A DNA stretch of 25,107 nucleotides, from assembly GCA_016206405.1 (NCBI GenBank), contig JACQRQ010000246.1, positions 1-25,107 of the forward strand, read 5' to 3'. The notes below the pieces were generated by a model, which was not told where the DNA came from, searched no databases, and saw nothing but the letters and a program-made list of their open reading frames with translations. Both the position numbers and the translations under genes were made by a program. This stretch comes from Elusimicrobiota bacterium (lineage in GTDB: Bacteria; Elusimicrobiota; Elusimicrobia; O2-12-FULL-59-9). Numbering within the stretch: position 1 is the first letter of the stretch; each line of letters opens with the position of its first letter. This document shows, piece after piece, positions 13,326 through 20,512 of the stretch.

Positions 13326-13715
13326 ATGGCGCGTATCGCCGGCGTGGATCTGCCCGCCAATAAGAGAATTGACGTCGCGTTGACCTACATTTTCGGCATC
13401 GGCCGGAAAACCGCCCTAAAAATCATGGACGGTTTGCAGGGCCAAGTCGAAGCGGCCACGCGCGTGAAGGATTTGACCGAATCGCAGGTCGGATTGCTCT
13501 CCGGGGTGATTGCCAAGGATTGCCGGGTGGAAGGAGAGTTGCGCCGGCATGTTCAGCAAAATATCCGCCGCTACATTGAAATCGGAACCTATCGCGGCAG
13601 CCGCCATCGCAAGAATTTGCCGGCGCGCGGCCAAAGGACGCGGACGAACGCCCGCACGCGGCGCGGGCGGCGCCGGACCGTCGGATCCGGCAAGTCGATC
13701 GCGGCCAAGGCATGA
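13326..13715 (+). CDS. rpsM: 30S ribosomal protein S13
   Basis: S13 sits at the top of the 30S head and contacts the P-site tRNA and the 50S subunit. The product is 129 residues (E. coli 118). It starts MARIAGVDLPANKRIDVALT and has YIFGIGRKTALKIM, QNIRRYIEIGTYRGSRHRKN, LPARGQRTRTNARTRRGRRR and a basic tail. A very strong GGAGGAGG at 13311-13318 lies 7 nt upstream, immediately after the rpmJ stop, and decides this start over a longer open frame beginning at 13239. It opens the alpha cluster. Confidence 0.97.
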   Translation: MARIAGVDLPANKRIDVALTYIFGIGRKTALKIMDGLQGQVEAATRVKDLTESQVGLLSGVIAKDCRVEGELRRHVQQNIRRYIEIGTYRGSRHRKNLPARGQRTRTNARTRRGRRRTVGSGKSIAAKA

Positions 13716-13746
13716 GTTCATTTTTGAGACAATAGGAGCAGCTAAA

Positions 13747-14190
13747 ATGGAAGAAGAAGCAAAACCGGAAAAGGACGCAAAAAGCGAGGCTGAAAGCGCC
13801 GCCGCCGCGGAGCTTGCGAAAAAGCGCAAAAAAACCTGGCGCGGGACGGTTTTCGCGAAAATCTACATTCAATCGACCTTCAACAACACCATCGTGACCG
13901 TGACCAATGAAAAAGGCAACGTGATGACCTGGGGGTCGGCCGGTTGGGCCGGCTTTAAGGGAACCAAAAAAGGAACGCCTTTCGCGGCCCAGGTCACCGC
14001 GGATCGGGTGGCTCGCAAAGCGCTGGAGTTGGGAGTGCGCCAAGCCGCGGTCTTGGTCCGGGGGCCCGGCCCCGGCCGCGAAACGGCCATTCGCTCCCTT
14101 CAAGCGACGGGGCTTCAAATCGTTTCGCTCAAGGATGTGACGCCTCTTCCGCACAACGGCTGCCGGCCGCGCAAGGCGAGAAGAGTATAG
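13747..14190 (+). CDS. rpsK: 30S ribosomal protein S11 with N-terminal extension
   Basis: S11 forms part of the platform that holds the mRNA near the exit site. The product is 147 residues (E. coli 129). The first ~30 residues are a Lys/Glu/Ala-rich extension (MEEEAKPEKDAKSEAESAAA and on). The conserved body follows: IYIQSTFNNTIVTVTNEKGN, WGSAGWAGFKGTKKGTPFAA, LVRGPGPGRETAIRSL and the C-terminal PLPHNGCRPRKARRV, which includes the Asn-Gly site known to form isoaspartate in E. coli. AGGAG at 13734-13738 supports the start. An octamer-repeat run begins 4 nt after its stop. Confidence 0.97.
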   Translation: MEEEAKPEKDAKSEAESAAAAELAKKRKKTWRGTVFAKIYIQSTFNNTIVTVTNEKGNVMTWGSAGWAGFKGTKKGTPFAAQVTADRVARKALELGVRQAAVLVRGPGPGRETAIRSLQATGLQIVSLKDVTPLPHNGCRPRKARRV

Positions 14191-14194
14191 GAGA

Positions 14195-14218
14195 AGTGGT
14201 AAAGTGATAGAGTGGTAA
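14195..14218 (+). repeat. Octamer-repeat run, copy 3 (rpsK-rpsD spacer), without inverted arm
   Basis: Three head-to-tail octamers fill 14195-14218: AGTGGTAA, AGTGATAG, AGTGGTAA. They match the unit seen at 501-532 and 3483-3530. No complementary copy follows; the sequence runs straight into the purine-rich ribosome binding site of rpsD (AGGGGAG at 14223-14229). This is a short or half version of the family. Its start, 4 nt after a stop codon, repeats the placement of the other two. Confidence 0.8.
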
Positions 14219-14235
14219 GGGGAGGGGAGATTTAG

Positions 14236-14862
14236 ATGGCTAGATATACGGGGCCTGTCTGCCGGCTTTGCCGGCAGGAGCAAATGAAGCTTTTTTTAAA
14301 GGGCGAGAAATGCTACACCCATTGCGTCCTGGACAAAAATCCGGCGCCGCCGGGTCCTCCCCCCAAACGCCGCAAGAAAATGACGGAATACGCCATGCGG
14401 CTCAGGGAGAAGCAAAAGCTGCGGCGGATTTTCGGCCTGACGGAAGGGCCGTTCAAGCGCATTTATTTTAAGGCCGCGAAAACGAAGGAAAATACGGGAG
14501 ATCAATTTTTGAGGCTCCTGGAAGTCCGTTTGGACAACACCGTTCGCAGGCTTGGTTTCGCGGCCTCTTTGAAAACGGCCCGGCAGTGGGTTTCTCACGG
14601 CCATGTCCAAGTCAACGGCCGCACCGTGTATATTCCCTCCTTCGTGCTTAAGCCGGGGGACCGGGTGCGCCTGAGCCCCAAGCTCAAAGACAATATGGCC
14701 GTCAAAGTCGGGCTGGACGGGGTTGCCCGCCGAGGAACGAGACCCAGTTTTCTTGAGTTCGAAGAGGCGACGCTGACGGGCAAGCTTCTGCGTTGGCCCG
14801 ATCGCAGCGAGATCAGCGCCCCGGTTCAAGAACATCTGATCATAGAACACTATTCCAAATAA
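14236..14862 (+). CDS. rpsD: 30S ribosomal protein S4, four-cysteine form
   Basis: S4 nucleates 30S assembly and in several bacteria represses its own operon. The product is 208 residues (E. coli 206). The N terminus holds Cys9, Cys12, Cys26 and Cys30 in a spacing able to bind zinc, as in Thermus-type S4. The rest includes KLRRIFGLTEGPFKRIYFKA, the S4 RNA-binding domain RLDNTVRRLGFAASLKTARQ with WVSHGHVQVNG, and IPSFVLKPGDRV. The ribosome binding site is AGGGGAG at 14223-14229. A perfect 7-bp hairpin (14259-14277) lies within the first codons, over the CXXC. Confidence 0.97.
   Translation: MARYTGPVCRLCRQEQMKLFLKGEKCYTHCVLDKNPAPPGPPPKRRKKMTEYAMRLREKQKLRRIFGLTEGPFKRIYFKAAKTKENTGDQFLRLLEVRLDNTVRRLGFAASLKTARQWVSHGHVQVNGRTVYIPSFVLKPGDRVRLSPKLKDNMAVKVGLDGVARRGTRPSFLEFEEATLTGKLLRWPDRSEISAPVQEHLIIEHYSK
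14259..14277 (+). promoter_or_regulatory. Small perfect hairpin in the first codons of rpsD
   Basis: CTGCCGG at 14259-14265 pairs with CCGGCAG at 14271-14277 around a 5-nt loop, starting 23 nt after the rpsD start. Such GC-rich pairing just inside a coding region can slow initiation, and S4 is a known mRNA-binding repressor in other bacteria. The same bases encode the conserved Cys-X-X-Cys, so coding constraint may be the only reason for it. Confidence 0.35.
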
Positions 14863-14883
14863 AAGTAAGGAGCGTTTAATCCC

Positions 14884-15936
14884 ATGACGGCAACAACCAT
14901 AACAACGACCAACCCATCCACCGCCACATCCTCGTCGCCGACGACGATCTACAAGGAGCTGGTCCTGCCCGAGAAATTTGAGATCGACGAGAAAACCGCG
15001 ACCGATACCTACGCGAAATTCACGGCCGAACCCTATGAACGGGGCTACGGCCATACGATCGGCAACGCCTTGAGAAGGGTGCTGCTCTCCAGTCTTGACG
15101 GCGCGGCGGTCACGGCGGTGAGATTTGCGGGCGCCCGGCATGAATACGACGTTTTGGAAGGCGTTCAGGAGGACGTCATCCAAGTCATGCTGAATTTAAA
15201 GAAGTTGAAAATCAAGCTCTTTTCCAACGGGCCCGAGCAGATCTATTTGAACGCCGGCAAGGAGGGAGCGGTGCGCGCCGGTCAACTCCAAGAGAGCGCC
15301 AACGTCAAAGTGGTCAATCCCGACCTCGTCTTCGCCCATCTTCAAGCCGGCGGAAAGCTGGAAATGGAAATGGAAGTCAACCGGGGACGGGGATATGTCC
15401 CGGCCGAAGACCTGCAGACCCACTATCCGACGCCGGCCGGTTTTTTGCCCTTGGACGTCCAGTTCTCGCCCATCACGAAAGTCAATTATGAGGTGGAAAA
15501 CGCCAGGGTCGGGCGGATTCTCGACTATGACCGCCTGGTCTTGGAGGTTTGGACCGACGGATCGGTCTCGCCCAAGGAAGCCGTGGCGCAAGCCGCCGAA
15601 TTGCTTCAAAAGGCGTTGGCGCCTTTTGTTCCGCAGCGCGAAATGGCCGCGGAAGGGGCGGCGCCCGGAGAATTCTCGGCGGGCGGAGCGCTGGCGGCGG
15701 GCGATATGAGCGTCGACAGCAAGCTCAAAGACCTTCTGGGCCAGCCGGTGGATAATATCGAACTCTCCTCGAGAGCCTCCAATTGCCTTAAGGTCGCCAG
15801 AATCAAGTCGATCGGCGAACTGGTGCAGAAAAAGGAGGAGGAGCTTCTTTCCGTGAAGAATTTCGGGAAGAAGTCGCTCGATGAAATCAAGGAACGCCTC
15901 AAGGACATGGGGCTGTCGTTGGGAATGAAAGCGTGA
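14884..15936 (+). CDS. rpoA: DNA-directed RNA polymerase alpha subunit
   Basis: Alpha starts polymerase assembly as a dimer, and its C-terminal domain reads UP elements and contacts activators. The product is 350 residues (E. coli 329). The excess is a Thr/Ser-rich N-terminal stretch of about 20 residues. The N-terminal domain has GYGHTIGNALRRVLLSSLDG (residues 54-73) and EDVIQVMLNLKKL. The C-terminal domain starts near residue 291, and the DNA-binding residues are kept: Arg297, Asn300 and Lys303 in RASNCLK, and GKKS at 328-331. A flexible linker rich in Gly/Ala joins them. AAGGAG at 14867-14872 precedes the ATG. Confidence 0.98.
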   Translation: MTATTITTTNPSTATSSSPTTIYKELVLPEKFEIDEKTATDTYAKFTAEPYERGYGHTIGNALRRVLLSSLDGAAVTAVRFAGARHEYDVLEGVQEDVIQVMLNLKKLKIKLFSNGPEQIYLNAGKEGAVRAGQLQESANVKVVNPDLVFAHLQAGGKLEMEMEVNRGRGYVPAEDLQTHYPTPAGFLPLDVQFSPITKVNYEVENARVGRILDYDRLVLEVWTDGSVSPKEAVAQAAELLQKALAPFVPQREMAAEGAAPGEFSAGGALAAGDMSVDSKLKDLLGQPVDNIELSSRASNCLKVARIKSIGELVQKKEEELLSVKNFGKKSLDEIKERLKDMGLSLGMKA

Positions 15937-15974
15937 GGCTGGCTTAATTCCGCGGCCGAAAGGAGCGGGTCGTC

Positions 15975-16316
15975 ATGATCAAAAATCTCGGGTTTAAGAA
16001 ACTGTCGCGCACGGGGGCGCATAGCCGGGCGATGCTGCGCAACATGGCCGTGAGTCTTTTTCTGCATGAAAAAGTGAAAACGACGGTCATTCGAGCCAAA
16101 GCGCTGGAACAGGTGGCGGAAAGGATTTTGTCTCAGGCCGTGCGCGGGGAATTGAGGAAAGTCCGGCGCAGCGTCCACGACAAGCAGGTGTATCAAAAGT
16201 TGGTCGAGGTTCTGGTTCCCAGGTACCAGGACCGCAAGGGCGGCTACACGCGGCTGGTCCGCATGGGCAACCGCCGGGGCGATAACGCGGAAATCGGCGT
16301 TATCAGCTTGGTTTAA
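15975..16316 (+). CDS. rplQ: 50S ribosomal protein L17
   Basis: L17 is an assembly protein near the tunnel exit. The product is 113 residues, close to the short bacterial form. It has FKKLSRTGAHSRAMLRNMAV, SLFLHEKVKTTVIRAKALEQ, VAERILSQAVRG, then YQKLVEVLVPRYQDRKGGYT and GNRRGDNAEIGVISLV, the expected end. AAGGAG at 15960-15965 lies 9 nt upstream. It closes the alpha cluster. No terminator follows: mreB begins 3 nt after its stop. Confidence 0.97.
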   Translation: MIKNLGFKKLSRTGAHSRAMLRNMAVSLFLHEKVKTTVIRAKALEQVAERILSQAVRGELRKVRRSVHDKQVYQKLVEVLVPRYQDRKGGYTRLVRMGNRRGDNAEIGVISLV

Positions 16317-16319
16317 AGG

Positions 16320-17372
16320 ATGCTCAATTACATCTTCAGCTTGTTTTCCAACGATATGGGCATCGATTTGGGGACGGCCAATACTTTGGTTTACGTCAAG
16401 AACCACAGCATCGTCCTGCGGGAGCCTTCCGTCGTGGCTATCGACCGGGAGACCCGCAAAGTGCTGGCGATCGGAACCGAGGCCAAGCGGATGCTCGGCA
16501 GAACCCCTTCCAGCATCATCGCCGTCCGGCCTCTTCGCAACGGCGTCATCGCCGATTTCGAAGTCACCCAGGAAATGATCAAGTATTTTATCCGCAGGGT
16601 GCATCAGCGCCGCAGCCTCCTGCATCCGAGAATCGTCATCGGAATTCCATCCGCCATCACCGAGGTCGAAAAAAGAGCCGTGCAGGAGTCGGCCGAGCAG
16701 GCGGGAGCGCGCGAGGTGTACTTGATCGAGGAGCCGATGGCCGCGGCCATCGGCGCCGGGATGCCGATTTCAGAGCCGCATGCCAACATGATCGTCGATA
16801 TCGGGGGAGGCACCACCGAGGTGGCCGTCATATCCCTGGGAGATATGGTGGTCTCCGAATCCATCAACGTCGCCGGCGACGAGATGGACGTCGCGATACT
16901 GCAGCATTTTAAGCGCAAGTATAATTTGCTCATCGGCGAAACCACCGCGGAAGACGTCAAAGTGCAGATTGGTTCGGTCTATTCATTGAAGGAAGAGAAA
17001 ACCCTTGAGGTCAAGGGGAGGGATCAAGCCACTGGTTTGCCCAAAACGGTCCTTGTAACGTCTGAAGAAATCCGGCAGGCTCTGATGGAGCCGGTCCAGT
17101 TGATTCTGGACGTCATTAAAACGACTTTAGAAGAAACACCACCGGAATTGTCCGCAGATTTGGTTGATCGTGGAATGGTGTTGGCCGGAGGGGGATCTTT
17201 GCTCCGCGGGCTTCCTGAGCTCATCCGCCAGGAAACGGAGCTTCCCGTGCATTTGGCGGAAGATCCTCTGACGTGCGTGGCGCTTGGCACCGGAAAATTT
17301 CTAGAAGAGCTGGATCATATGGAAAATCCGCGTTCCGGCTTCATGCCTTCCGCCAAGAGCCGCCAGCGCTGA
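16320..17372 (+). CDS. mreB: Rod shape-determining protein MreB
   Basis: MreB is the bacterial actin that organises side-wall synthesis under the membrane. The product is 350 residues (E. coli 347). The N-terminal hydrophobic lead (MLNYIFSLFS) may help membrane binding. Actin-fold motifs are in order: phosphate-1 GIDLGTANTLVY at 14-25, Glu138 in EEPMAAAIG, phosphate-2 IVDIGGGTTEVAV at 158-170, and adenosine motif VLAGGGSLLRGL at 287-298. The only purine-rich site abuts the start, so initiation probably relies on ribosomes ending rplQ 3 nt earlier. This ties cell-shape expression to the ribosomal cluster. Confidence 0.98.
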   Translation: MLNYIFSLFSNDMGIDLGTANTLVYVKNHSIVLREPSVVAIDRETRKVLAIGTEAKRMLGRTPSSIIAVRPLRNGVIADFEVTQEMIKYFIRRVHQRRSLLHPRIVIGIPSAITEVEKRAVQESAEQAGAREVYLIEEPMAAAIGAGMPISEPHANMIVDIGGGTTEVAVISLGDMVVSESINVAGDEMDVAILQHFKRKYNLLIGETTAEDVKVQIGSVYSLKEEKTLEVKGRDQATGLPKTVLVTSEEIRQALMEPVQLILDVIKTTLEETPPELSADLVDRGMVLAGGGSLLRGLPELIRQETELPVHLAEDPLTCVALGTGKFLEELDHMENPRSGFMPSAKSRQR

Positions 17373-17436
17373 CGTTCGCGGCCGCCGCCGTTCCGCTCAA
17401 GGACCGTCTTTCACATTGCTCCGGTTGAGGTTTGTG

Positions 17437-18255
17437 ATGAATGTGGAAAGACGCTTGGAGAAAGTCCTCCTTGTTGTTTTCACCGCCGTTTCCCTTCTTT
17501 TCCTGAGCCTGCCGACCGCGCGGTCCCTCCAGGTGTTCAAGCTGTTCCTCGCCTATTGCTTTGATCCCGGTCCGCAGCTCAGCGCCAAGGCGGCGGAGGT
17601 CCTGAAGGCGACCCCCTCCAATTACCTGCGGCTGATGACCGTGGACCAGACCAACAGGGAACTGCGCTTGGACGCGACGACGCATCGTTTAAAATTGCAG
17701 CAGGCGGACGCCCTGTTGGAGGAAAATCGCGCGCTGCGCCATGTTTTGGGGCTTCGGGAGCAGGGTCTGTGGAAGTTTAAAATCGCCGGCGTCCTGGAAA
17801 GAGACGCTTCGGATTGGTTCGGTTCGCTCGTGGTGGATTTGGGCCAAGAGGCGGCTATTGCCCTCAATGCGCCCGTTTTAGGAGAGCAAGGCGGAGAGAT
17901 CGGCGTCGTCGGACGGATTCTGGAGCTCAGGCCGAAAACCGCCAGGGTTTTGCTCATCAACGATCAGCTTTCCTCGATCGCGGTCATGGTGGGGGATTCC
18001 CGGCAGGAGGGGCTGTTGACGGGTCAAGGCCGGCGCGCGCTGCGCGTGGATTTCTTGAATCCGGAGGCCCCCGTCGCGGTCGGGGACCGCGTCCTGACCT
18101 CTCCCACCAGCGCGGTATTTCCCCCCGGAAATTTAGTCGGGGCCGTGCGCCGCGTTTTGCCGGTGGATCCGTATTTGCCGTACCAATCCGTCGAGGTGGC
18201 GCCGGCGATGGACATCAATAACTTGAAGCAAGTGTTGATTATCGAGGGGAAATGA
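17437..18255 (+). CDS. mreC: Rod shape-determining protein MreC
   Basis: MreC spans the cytoplasmic membrane, projects into the periplasm, and activates PBP2-RodA. The product is 272 residues, shorter than E. coli (367) but within the family. It shows a short basic N terminus, one membrane helix at about residues 10-26 (VLLVVFTAVSLLFLSLP), a helical coiled-coil stretch at about 65-105 ending EENRALRHVLGL, and a beta-rich domain with GVVGRILELRPKTARVLLIN and VGDRVLTSPTSAVFPPGNLV. ATG 17437 is preferred over TTG 17416 because GAGG at 17427-17430 precedes it by 6 nt. The 64-nt gap after mreB shows no convincing promoter. Its TGA overlaps the mreD ATG. Confidence 0.95.
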   Translation: MNVERRLEKVLLVVFTAVSLLFLSLPTARSLQVFKLFLAYCFDPGPQLSAKAAEVLKATPSNYLRLMTVDQTNRELRLDATTHRLKLQQADALLEENRALRHVLGLREQGLWKFKIAGVLERDASDWFGSLVVDLGQEAAIALNAPVLGEQGGEIGVVGRILELRPKTARVLLINDQLSSIAVMVGDSRQEGLLTGQGRRALRVDFLNPEAPVAVGDRVLTSPTSAVFPPGNLVGAVRRVLPVDPYLPYQSVEVAPAMDINNLKQVLIIEGK

Positions 18256-18740
18256 TCTGGTTTTTTGGTTTTGTCTCCGCGTGCTTCGCGCATTGGTGGC
18301 TGGTGCAGATGTTCCCCGAGAGCGCCGCGCCGCACTTGCCCTTGATCGTGACCATCGCTTTTTCCATCGTGCGGGGGCCCGTCTCGGGGCAATGCATGGG
18401 CTTTTTTACCGGGCTTTTCGTCGATACCCTGAGCGTGCGCCTTTTCGGAGGCCAGGCCCTGGCGTTGAGCGCGTTGGGCTGCCTCGCCGGGCAATTTCGC
18501 AAAAAAATAGACTTTAATTCGGGGCTGGCCCAGGCGCTGGCGATCTTCACGGCTTCGCTGGCGTATGCGGCCGCCATGGAAGCGTTGAGCTTGATTTTTA
18601 TGAATCAGACTTTGTCCGGCGCCGTGACCTATTTTATCGGGAAGCCGCTGACCAACGCGCTGGCGGGTCCGGCGGTCTTCGCCTTATTGGATAAAGCCGC
18701 GGCTTCCAGGCGCCGGCGGCTATTGCCAAGAGCGCAATGA
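18252..18740 (+). CDS. mreD: Rod shape-determining protein MreD
   Basis: MreD is a small integral membrane partner of MreC in the elongasome. The 162-residue product equals the E. coli length and is strongly hydrophobic, with about five membrane segments. It is poorly conserved in sequence, as usual; GPVSGQCMGFFTGLFVDTLS near residues 42-61 corresponds to the best-conserved part of the family. The call rests on size, hydropathy, that segment, and its place between mreC and mrdA. It overlaps both neighbours with ATGA junctions, so all three are coupled. Confidence 0.92.
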   Translation: MIWFFGFVSACFAHWWLVQMFPESAAPHLPLIVTIAFSIVRGPVSGQCMGFFTGLFVDTLSVRLFGGQALALSALGCLAGQFRKKIDFNSGLAQALAIFTASLAYAAAMEALSLIFMNQTLSGAVTYFIGKPLTNALAGPAVFALLDKAAASRRRRLLPRAQ

Positions 18741-20503
18741 AAAACCATAAGTTCGAATATTCCCGGCTGGCGCTGTTGGCCCGCATCTTTTACGTGGCGG
18801 TGGCGCTGATCGCGCTTAAGCTGTGCGAAATGCAGGTCATTTACGGCGACTGGTACCGGCGAGCGGCCGAGCGCAACCGGACGCAGGTTATTTTTCAGAC
18901 GGCTCCGCGGGGGCGCATCATCGACCGCAACGGCCAATTGGTCGCCACCAACCGCTCCTCTTTCAACCTTATCTTTCTGCCCGGAAAAAAAACCGATTGG
19001 CAATATTTGCAGAAATTGGCGGGGGAGCTTTCTCCTTATTTGGCGCAAAAGCCGGAGGAAATTTTATCCGTCCTGAAGGACGCCCATTACCACAAGATTC
19101 CGGTCCGCTTGGCCGAAAATTTGGGAAGGCAAACCATGTTTCGCCTCGCGGAGATCAAGACCTTGTTTCCGGGGGTGGACTTGGTGCTGGAGGCGCGGCG
19201 TTTCTATCCCCGGGGCCGTTTCGCCAGCCATCTCTTGGGATATATGGGGGAGATGGATCCCAGGCACTGGCGTATTTTGCGCCAGAGGGAGGATTACCGG
19301 CAGGATGTGCGCATCGGCAAGCGCGGGTTGGAGGAGCTTTTCGAGCAGGAATTGAAGGGAGAGGAGGGGGGGCTCCATCTTGAGGTGGACGCGCAGGGAC
19401 GCCTGCAGAGAGTCCTGAGGACCGACCCCTGGACTCCCGGCAACGACATCATCGTGACTCTCGACGCCGATCTGCAGCAGGTCGCCGAAGACGCTTTGCG
19501 GGCCTCTCCCAGCGGCGCGGGGGCCGTGGTCGCCATGGACCCATTTTCCGGGGATATTCTGGTATTGGCTTCCGTTCCCGACTATGACCCAAATTTATTC
19601 TTGCAGCCGCGGACTCCGGAGGTGCAGGAAGCCTTGAGAAAAATTCCCGAGTTCAACTTGGCCATCCAAGGCAGCTATCCCCCCGGGTCCATTTTTAAGA
19701 TCATCACTCTTCTGGCGGCTTTCGATTCAGGCCGGGCCTCCCCGGAAGTTACCTTTCGGTGTCCCGGCTATTATACGTTCGGCACGCGCACCTTCCGTTG
19801 CTGGAAGAAGGAGGGCCATGGAGCGCTGGATATGGCCGGCGGCCTGGTCAATTCCTGCGACGTGTATTTTTATCAGCTCGCTCTTAAAACCGGGGCCCTC
19901 GTCATTGAGAACTACGCCCGGCAGTTTCGCATAGGCCAGGCGACTCATTTTCCCATCGGCGCGGAAAGCGGCGGCAACGCTTTCGGCCCATTCAGCGCTT
20001 CGCAGAAAGGCCAGAGGTGGGCCGAAGGCGACACCTTGAACTTGGCGATCGGGCAGGGGGAGCTGTTGGTGACGCCGATGCAGATGGCGCAAATGATCGC
20101 GGCCGTGGCCAACGGCGGTACGCTATGGAGGCCGCGCTTGGTGCGGCAGATCCGGTCTCCGGCAGGGCAATCGCTTTTTAAGCAGCGAATCGAAGTTTTG
20201 GGGACGGTGCAGGCCGGCAAAGGCTCTTGGGATTTTCTCAGGAACTCCCTGGTTAAAGTGGTTCAGGAGGGCACCGGCCACAGCAGCTATATCGCCGGGC
20301 TGGAAATCGGCGGAAAAACGGGAACCGCCCAAAACCCCCTTGGGGAAGACCACGCCTGGTTCGTGGCGTACGGCGGCGAGCCGGGGGCGCCCCCCAAGAT
20401 CGCGGTGGCCGTTCTGGTGCAGCACGGCGGTCATGGCTCGGTCGCGGCGGCGCCGGTCGCCCGGAAGATCATCAGCCGGATGCTGAGCCGCCCGCAAAGT
20501 TGA
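18737..20503 (+). CDS. mrdA: Penicillin-binding protein 2 (elongation-specific transpeptidase)
   Basis: PBP2 crosslinks peptidoglycan of the side wall together with RodA. The product is 588 residues (E. coli 633). It has one N-terminal membrane helix (about residues 11-30), a pedestal or dimerisation domain starting APRGRIIDRNGQLVATNRSS at 56, and a transpeptidase domain from about 255. Catalytic motifs are complete: Ser318-X-X-Lys321 in PPGSIFK, S-C-D at 373-375 (the SXD form of the SXN motif), and KTG at 527-529 in GGKTGTAQ. It starts in an ATGA overlap with mreD, and rodA follows after 9 nt, the standard pairing. Confidence 0.97.
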   Translation: MKNHKFEYSRLALLARIFYVAVALIALKLCEMQVIYGDWYRRAAERNRTQVIFQTAPRGRIIDRNGQLVATNRSSFNLIFLPGKKTDWQYLQKLAGELSPYLAQKPEEILSVLKDAHYHKIPVRLAENLGRQTMFRLAEIKTLFPGVDLVLEARRFYPRGRFASHLLGYMGEMDPRHWRILRQREDYRQDVRIGKRGLEELFEQELKGEEGGLHLEVDAQGRLQRVLRTDPWTPGNDIIVTLDADLQQVAEDALRASPSGAGAVVAMDPFSGDILVLASVPDYDPNLFLQPRTPEVQEALRKIPEFNLAIQGSYPPGSIFKIITLLAAFDSGRASPEVTFRCPGYYTFGTRTFRCWKKEGHGALDMAGGLVNSCDVYFYQLALKTGALVIENYARQFRIGQATHFPIGAESGGNAFGPFSASQKGQRWAEGDTLNLAIGQGELLVTPMQMAQMIAAVANGGTLWRPRLVRQIRSPAGQSLFKQRIEVLGTVQAGKGSWDFLRNSLVKVVQEGTGHSSYIAGLEIGGKTGTAQNPLGEDHAWFVAYGGEPGAPPKIAVAVLVQHGGHGSVAAAPVARKIISRMLSRPQS

Positions 20504-20512
20504 GGTAAATAT

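Noticed and set aside
17373..17436. Promoter in the mreB-mreC gap
   Set aside because: No pair of boxes at acceptable spacing could be found; the gap is GC-rich at its start and contains only the mreC ribosome binding site.
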